The translations under genes were made by a program, and so were the position numbers. From assembly GCA_017521605.1 (NCBI GenBank), contig JAFXCD010000028.1, forward strand, positions 1 through 64,000: a stretch of 64,000 bases of DNA, given 5' to 3'. The notes under the pieces were generated by a model that saw nothing but the letters and a program-made list of their open reading frames with translations, made no database searches and had not been told where the DNA came from. Positions 63,344-64,000 of this stretch are shown in pieces. The stretch is from Lachnospiraceae bacterium. Its GTDB lineage: Bacteria; Bacillota; Clostridia; Lachnospirales; Lachnospiraceae. Each line of letters starts with the position of its first letter. Positions within the stretch are counted from its first letter, which is position 1.

Positions 63344-64000
63344 CTACAAACTAATGTTAATAACATCATCTACTTCTAATCTTGTTAATACTTCATCACT
63401 CATACTATCTAATAGAGATAATCTATTAGCTTGATTAACAATAGCATTTTCAAAGAAATTACGAACGTCTCTACCATTAGCAAAATTTTCCGTTCTTTCC
63501 TCATATCTTTTTTCAAAAAAACATTTTACATATTCTATACATGAATCACTCGCTTTATACGCAGACGAATTACACATGTTCTTAAATATATTGACTAACT
63601 CATCTGGCTTATAATCGTCAAAATATATAAATTTATTAAATCTCGAACGTAATCCAGGATTGGAACCCAAAAACTCATTCATTAAATCAGGATATCCTGC
63701 TACGATTACAATTAAGTCATCCCTGTTATCTTCCATAGCTTTTAATAGGGTATCAACCGTTTCCATTCCGTAATCACTTTCACCTCTATTTACAGTTAAT
63801 GAATATGCTTCATCGATAAACAACACTCCACCTAAAGCCTTTTTTATTACTTCTTGAACCTTAAGAGCAGTTTGTCCAACATATCCTCCCACCAATCCAG
63901 AACGGTCAACTTCTATCATATGCCCCTTTGTTAATACACCTAAATGATAATATATTTTTGCCAACAAACGAGCAACTGTAGTCTTTCCTGTTCCTGGATT
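63344..64000 (-). CDS. AAA+ ATPase, CbbX/SpoVK-like, N-terminus outside window
   Basis: C-terminal 218 codons of an AAA+ ATPase; the upstream part lies right of position 64000. Visible are Walker A NPGTGKTTVARLL at the edge, Walker B VLFIDEAYSL, sensor 1 VIVAGYPDLMNEFL, an arginine-finger region NPGLRSRFNKF, and the lid domain with NGRDVRNFFENAI. This is the SpoVK/CbbX/EccA-like clade, whose members remodel protein complexes or serve in secretion and sporulation. The client is unknown. Stop at 63344. Confidence 0.88.
   Translation of the reverse strand, partial: NPGTGKTTVARLLAKIYYHLGVLTKGHMIEVDRSGLVGGYVGQTALKVQEVIKKALGGVLFIDEAYSLTVNRGESDYGMETVDTLLKAMEDNRDDLIVIVAGYPDLMNEFLGSNPGLRSRFNKFIYFDDYKPDELVNIFKNMCNSSAYKASDSCIEYVKCFFEKRYEERTENFANGRDVRNFFENAIVNQANRLSLLDSMSDEVLTRLEVDDVINISL

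Overview
The window looks like chromosome from an anaerobic, low-to-moderate GC Firmicute, most likely a butyrate-forming Lachnospiraceae-type gut clostridium. This is inferred from family content, not from any rRNA marker. The supporting genes are thiolase-crotonase of butyrate synthesis, an anaerobic class III ribonucleotide reductase, an intracellular xylan-degrading enzyme, a GerA/SpoVAF-type spore protein, LacI-controlled sugar ABC transport and AgrCA-like signalling. Most genes lie on the minus strand. No tRNA, rRNA or CRISPR array was seen.

Layout. 1-1.9 kb: crt (cut by the window edge) and thl with a clear promoter. 2-2.9 kb: a decayed membrane-protein gene. 2.9-10 kb: a soluble chemoreceptor-like protein, a 997-residue GH10-GH120 fusion, hpf, an SH3-NlpC/P60 hydrolase and trxB. 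10-18 kb: a membrane acyltransferase fused to a hydrolase-like domain that has lost its catalytic residues, a short-chain dehydrogenase, and a four-gene operon (MFS permease, two membrane/secreted proteins, TPR-DUF4037 protein). 18-24 kb: uncharacterised secreted and lipoproteins, a P-loop kinase next to a possible ADP-ribosyltransferase-like protein, a HIT protein and an orphan GerA-type protein. 24-29 kb: an AraC regulator divergent from two ABC exporter half-transporters.

29-35 kb: an EF-G-like ribosome-protection GTPase with a C-terminal Rae1/YacP-type NYN nuclease, a LUD protein, and a MotA/MotB-like (ZorAB-like) motor pair. 35-43 kb: a second NlpC/P60 protein, a CapA-like lipoprotein, a 59-residue lipoprotein, an aldolase-type enzyme, and nrdDG preceded by paired NrdR-box-like sites. 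43-48 kb: a LacI regulator and a three-gene sugar ABC transporter with three tandem operator-like sites. A second, nearly identical promoter-operator drives only a short transcript. 48-57.7 kb: an Lgt-like protein, duplicated small membrane proteins, a polysaccharide deacetylase, a peptide-type ABC transporter with a 56-residue partner, an AgrC/AgrA-like pair, and an ECF sigma/anti-sigma pair.

57.8-64 kb is accessory DNA: uncharacterised DUF6985/DUF2262-like genes interrupted by a 599-nt group II intron with no reading frame, an IS91-type element with a frameshifted tyrosine recombinase, an imperfect 29-bp inverted repeat, phased short repeats, and an AAA+ ATPase running off the right edge.

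The strongest leads are the translation-factor/A-site-nuclease fusion (29.1-31.7 kb), the ORF-less group II intron (58.1-58.7 kb), the GH10-GH120 fusion (3.9-6.9 kb), the duplicated LacI-type promoter controlling a short transcript (47.6-47.9 kb) and the motor pair without an effector (32.4-34.5 kb).
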